Positions 7,496 to 9,868 of a stretch of 9,868 nucleotides of DNA are shown here, one piece after another. The first letter of the stretch is position 1. Every line of letters starts with the position of its first letter. The notes below the pieces were generated by a model. That model was not told where the DNA came from, ran no database searches, and saw only the letters and a list, made by a program, of their open reading frames with translations. The stretch comes from Clostridiales bacterium (GTDB taxonomy: Bacteria > Bacillota > Clostridia > Lachnospirales > CAG-274). A program made the translations under genes and the position numbers. The DNA is taken from contig JAJQBF010000055.1 of assembly GCA_021203425.1 (NCBI GenBank), positions 1 through 9,868 on the forward strand. The letters are read 5' to 3'.

Positions 7496-7504
7496 ATAAT
7501 AGCA
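7496..7504 (-). promoter_or_regulatory. Possible promoter -10 for the 6898-7467 lipoprotein gene
   Basis: On the minus strand, TGC-TATTAT forms an extended -10 about 30 bases before the start codon and just after the 7520-7560 hairpin. No convincing -35 is seen at 16-18 bases. In such AT-rich DNA this could be chance, but a hairpin followed by a -10-like element suits a gene with its own promoter. Confidence 0.35.
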
Positions 7505-7519
7505 TAACAAAGTATGAAA

Positions 7520-7560
7520 GGGATATAACAGCGAACGCCTATATTCGCTGAGTATATCCC
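7520..7560 (-). terminator. Hairpin between the two lipoprotein genes, probable terminator
   Basis: GGGATATA (7520-7527) pairs with TATATCCC (7553-7560). Inside it, CAGCGAA (7529-7535) pairs with TTCGCTG (7544-7550), leaving an eight-base loop and a small internal loop. This gives 15 base pairs, 12 bases beyond the stop of the upstream minus-strand gene. The U-tract on the minus strand is weak (CCCTTTCATACTTTG), so it may be an inefficient terminator or an RNA-stability element. The rest of the 105-base gap holds only the promoter and ribosome site of the next gene. Confidence 0.6.
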
Positions 7561-7572
7561 GTATATTCATTT

Positions 7573-8196
7573 TTAAAAAACAGCAAAACTGTTTACAGCC
7601 GTTTCACATTCGGAAACAGCTTTTTCATCATATATCTGACCTGTGGCAATATAAACCCTGCTGCCTGTACAGACAGATTTTGAAATTGAGTAAAACTCAG
7701 AATAATTTCCTTCATCATCGGGAATATTAAATTTTATCATATAAGAATAATTTTTAATACCGTTATTTTCGGAAAAGTCAAAATTAACAATTTCAAACCA
7801 TTCCTCGGAAATATCTGCATCGGTTAAAATTTCTGCAACATCATCGGTATTCTGCGGGGCATCATTATATACCGAACCGTCATCATCACTGTAATATATA
7901 TTAATAATTCCTGTTTCGTCTGAAAAGCCCAGACAGCCGCTTTCCTGTGAGGAAAGTGTCCAGTCTTCATCGGGAAACATTATATAAATTCCTTCTTCGT
8001 CAAAAATAAATTCCTGTCCGTCGGGATTATCGTGCCATGCGTTAATTTTAGCCTCTTTAAGAGCAAGATTGTTTTCTTCAACATTATCTGCATATGCTCC
8101 CGCAGATTTGCTCTCAGATGTTTTGTTTCCGCATGAGGTAAAAATAAATACAGTCAGAAGTAAAAATATAAATTCGGCAGATTTATGTTCTCTCAT
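7573..8196 (-). CDS. Predicted lipoprotein of unknown function, next to rny
   Basis: The product has 207 residues. A short charged N-terminus and a hydrophobic stretch (FIFLLLTVFIF) precede a lipobox FTSC with the cysteine at residue 22, so it should be exported and membrane-anchored. A low-complexity linker (residues 23-55) leads to an acidic domain. That domain matches the downstream lipoprotein: MFPDEDW near 73-79, IVNFDF near 136-141, and VYIATGQIYDEK near 181-192 align in order, which marks a diverged tandem duplication. C88 and C176 are extra cysteines absent from the paralog. The start is supported by GAGAGG (8203-8208), six bases before the ATG. Only 33 bases separate it from the rny stop with no terminator visible, so it is probably cotranscribed with rny. 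I recognise no functional family. Confidence 0.85.
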   Translation of the reverse strand: MREHKSAEFIFLLLTVFIFTSCGNKTSESKSAGAYADNVEENNLALKEAKINAWHDNPDGQEFIFDEEGIYIMFPDEDWTLSSQESGCLGFSDETGIINIYYSDDDGSVYNDAPQNTDDVAEILTDADISEEWFEIVNFDFSENNGIKNYSYMIKFNIPDDEGNYSEFYSISKSVCTGSRVYIATGQIYDEKAVSECETAVNSFAVF

Positions 8197-8202
8197 ATAT
8201 TA

Positions 8203-8208
8203 CCTCTC
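8203..8208 (-). promoter_or_regulatory. Ribosome binding site of the 7573-8196 lipoprotein gene
   Basis: On the minus strand GAGAGG lies six bases before the ATG whose first base is 8196. It sits in the 33-base gap after rny and supports this start, which is also the one that gives a complete signal peptide. Confidence 0.75.
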
Positions 8209-8229
8209 ATAATAAGCGTTTAAGAAATT

Positions 8230-9801
8230 TTATGCATAATCAACAGCTCTTGTTTCCTTTATAAGATTTACTTTAATCTTACCGGGATATTCAAGTTCGT
8301 TGTGAATTTTCTCAGCAATTTCTCTTGCCATAATTTTCATTCCGTCATCGTCAACAACTTCGGGAATAATCATTATTCTGAGCTCACGTCCGGTCTGAAT
8401 TGCAAAAGCGTGTTCAACCCCGTCAAATGAGCCGGCAATATTTTCAAGTGATTCAAGCCGCTTAATGTAGGATTCAAGGGTTTCACGTCTTGCTCCCGGT
8501 CTTGCGGCGGATATTGCGTCTGCCGCCTGAACCAAAACGGCAACTATGCTTTCAGGCTCAACATCGCCGTGATGAGCCTCAACAGCGTTAATTATAATCG
8601 GAGATTCCCGATATTTTCGGCAAAGGGCTACGCCAAGCTCTATATGTGAACCGTCGACATCATGGTCGATGGCCTTGCCTATGTCGTGAAGTAAACCGGC
8701 TCTTTTCGCAAGAGTCGGGTCAATACCTAATTCGGCTGCCATAATTCCGCAGAGGTGGGCAACCTCCATTGAATGTTTAAGAACATTTTGCCCGTAGCTT
8801 GTTCTGAACTTAAGCTTTCCTAAAAGTCTTATAAGCTCGGGGTGAAGATTATGAACACCTGTTTCAAATGTAGCGGTTTCTCCTTCTTCTTTAATGTTCT
8901 GTTCAACTTCTTTTTTGGCTTTTTCAACCATTTCTTCAATTCTTGCCGGGTGAACTCTGCCGTCTACAATAAGTCTTTCAAGGGCAATTCTTGCAATTTC
9001 CCTTCTCATAGCGTCAAAGCCCGATAAAATTATAGCCTCCGGTGTATCATCAATTATAAATTCTATACCAGTAAGAGACTCAAGCGCTCTTATGTTTCGT
9101 CCCTCACGGCCGATAATTCTGCCCTTCATTTCATCATTGGGCAGTGTAACAACAGAAACCGTACTTTCGGCAACATGGTCAACTGCACAGCGCTGAATTG
9201 CACTTGCAATAACCTCTCTTGCTTTCTTTTCACAGTCCTGTTTTATTTCAGTATCGTATTCCTTAATTAAAACAGCCTTTTCATGCTTTAAATCATCTTC
9301 AAGAGATTCAAGAATAAGGGCTCTTGCCTCTTCCGTTGTAAGACCGGAAATTCTTTCAAGCTCTGATTGTCTTGAGTTTAAAAGCTCCTCGGCGGCTTTC
9401 AGTTTTTTGTCGACGTCTTCAGTCTTTTTTATTAAAAGATCTCCTCTTTTATCAAGAAAGTCTGACTTTTTGTCAAGATTTTCTTCTTTCTGCTGAAGAC
9501 GTTTTTCCTGACGTGAAAGCTCATTTTTACGATCCCTTACTTCTTTTTCAAGCTCATTTTTTGTTTTAATACTTTCTTCCTTTGCTTCAGCAAGAATTTC
9601 TTTTTTTCTTGCCTCGGCTGTTTTCTTTGCTTCAAAAATAATGCTTTCAGCTTCCTTTTCGGCTGAACCTATAACCGCCTCTGCGGTCTTTTTTCTCATA
9701 ATATATCCAATTGCGAAACTAATGCCTACGGCAATCACAAAAAGAACAATTATAGCAATAAGCCAGCCTATGGAAATTGGCGGCAATTTTGATAAAAACA
9801 T
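8230..9801 (-). CDS. rny: Ribonuclease Y
   Basis: RNase Y is the membrane-anchored endoribonuclease that starts decay and processing of many mRNAs in Firmicutes and replaces RNase E there. The 523-residue product has the full architecture: an N-terminal membrane helix (about 11-34), a long charged coiled coil (about 40-200), a KH RNA-binding domain with the GREG loop at 231-234 (GRIIGREGRNIRALE), and an HD phosphohydrolase domain with H343, H372-D373 (LLHDIGKAIDHD), the H410-H411 pair (EAHHGD) and D428 (QAADAIS). The C-terminus (KVNLIKETRAVDYA) is the family's end, so the gene is complete. Its length is that of B. subtilis RNase Y, about 520. AAAGGAGGT precedes the ATG at an unusually long 13 bases. 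It runs opposite to the gyr genes, with a lipoprotein gene following closely on its own strand. Confidence 0.97.
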   Translation of the reverse strand: MFLSKLPPISIGWLIAIIVLFVIAVGISFAIGYIMRKKTAEAVIGSAEKEAESIIFEAKKTAEARKKEILAEAKEESIKTKNELEKEVRDRKNELSRQEKRLQQKEENLDKKSDFLDKRGDLLIKKTEDVDKKLKAAEELLNSRQSELERISGLTTEEARALILESLEDDLKHEKAVLIKEYDTEIKQDCEKKAREVIASAIQRCAVDHVAESTVSVVTLPNDEMKGRIIGREGRNIRALESLTGIEFIIDDTPEAIILSGFDAMRREIARIALERLIVDGRVHPARIEEMVEKAKKEVEQNIKEEGETATFETGVHNLHPELIRLLGKLKFRTSYGQNVLKHSMEVAHLCGIMAAELGIDPTLAKRAGLLHDIGKAIDHDVDGSHIELGVALCRKYRESPIIINAVEAHHGDVEPESIVAVLVQAADAISAARPGARRETLESYIKRLESLENIAGSFDGVEHAFAIQTGRELRIMIIPEVVDDDGMKIMAREIAEKIHNELEYPGKIKVNLIKETRAVDYA

Positions 9802-9814
9802 AATTGATTCGTAT

Positions 9815-9823
9815 ACCTCCTTT
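9815..9823 (-). promoter_or_regulatory. Ribosome binding site of rny, long spacing
   Basis: AAAGGAGGT on the minus strand is a near-perfect anti-16S match but lies 13 bases from the ATG at 9801, where 6-9 is usual. No ATG, GTG or TTG lies between, and the protein from this ATG starts properly with the membrane helix, so the start stands. Confidence 0.8.
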
Positions 9824-9860
9824 ATTTAATTTTCAAAGTTCATTTCGGAAAAGCTTAATA

Positions 9861-9866
9861 ATTATA
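9861..9866 (-). promoter_or_regulatory. Possible -10 box of the rny promoter
   Basis: TATAAT on the minus strand lies about 60 bases before the rny start codon. The -35 would fall beyond the right edge of the window, so the promoter cannot be confirmed. The stretch 9824-9860 shows nothing else. Confidence 0.4.
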
Positions 9867-9868
9867 AA

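Noticed and set aside
9372..9569. Plus-strand open frame antisense to the RNase Y coiled coil
   Set aside because: It arises from the repetitive Lys/Glu codons read backwards (Phe/Leu/Ser-rich) and has no start signal.

Overview
The window looks like the replication-origin-proximal region of a low-GC Firmicute, most likely a member of the Clostridia. It is AT-rich, with A/T-rich third codon positions, AGGAGG-type ribosome sites, TAA-dominated stops and a short GyrB without the proteobacterial insert. It also encodes RNase Y. The gene order dnaN-recF-gyrB-gyrA is the classical one downstream of dnaA, which would lie off the left edge. Genus or species cannot be assigned by reading alone.

Layout: positions 23-2210 hold dnaN and recF, separated by one base and presumably translated together. 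The small S4-domain gene (yaaA/rlbA type) often found between them in Firmicutes is absent. A 111-base gap follows, with a good extended -10 promoter, and then gyrB (2322-4250) and gyrA (4263-6800), 12 bases apart and in the same reading frame. A long two-way hairpin terminator (6809-6873) separates this plus-strand block from a minus-strand block. Read in its own direction, that block is rny (RNase Y, 9801-8230), a lipoprotein gene (8196-7573), a hairpin, and a second, paralogous lipoprotein gene (7467-6898).

How the genes work together: the plus-strand genes supply the sliding clamp, the gap-repair protein RecF and both gyrase subunits, which are the core of replication and supercoiling. 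The minus-strand genes supply the membrane-anchored endonuclease that initiates mRNA decay and two acidic surface lipoproteins of unknown role. If the origin is to the left, rny is transcribed against the replication fork.

Most notable points: (1) gyrA has an in-frame TAA at codon 16, between a good ribosome site plus ATG and the strongly conserved remainder of the gene. (2) GyrA has Ala at the Ser83-equivalent and GyrB has Asn at the Asp426-equivalent (E. coli numbering), both positions tied to quinolone susceptibility. (3) Two perfect DnaA-box 9-mers lie in the 5' part of gyrB. (4) The two lipoproteins are diverged tandem paralogs. I found no mobile element, CRISPR array, tRNA or rRNA, and no clearly new multi-gene system.
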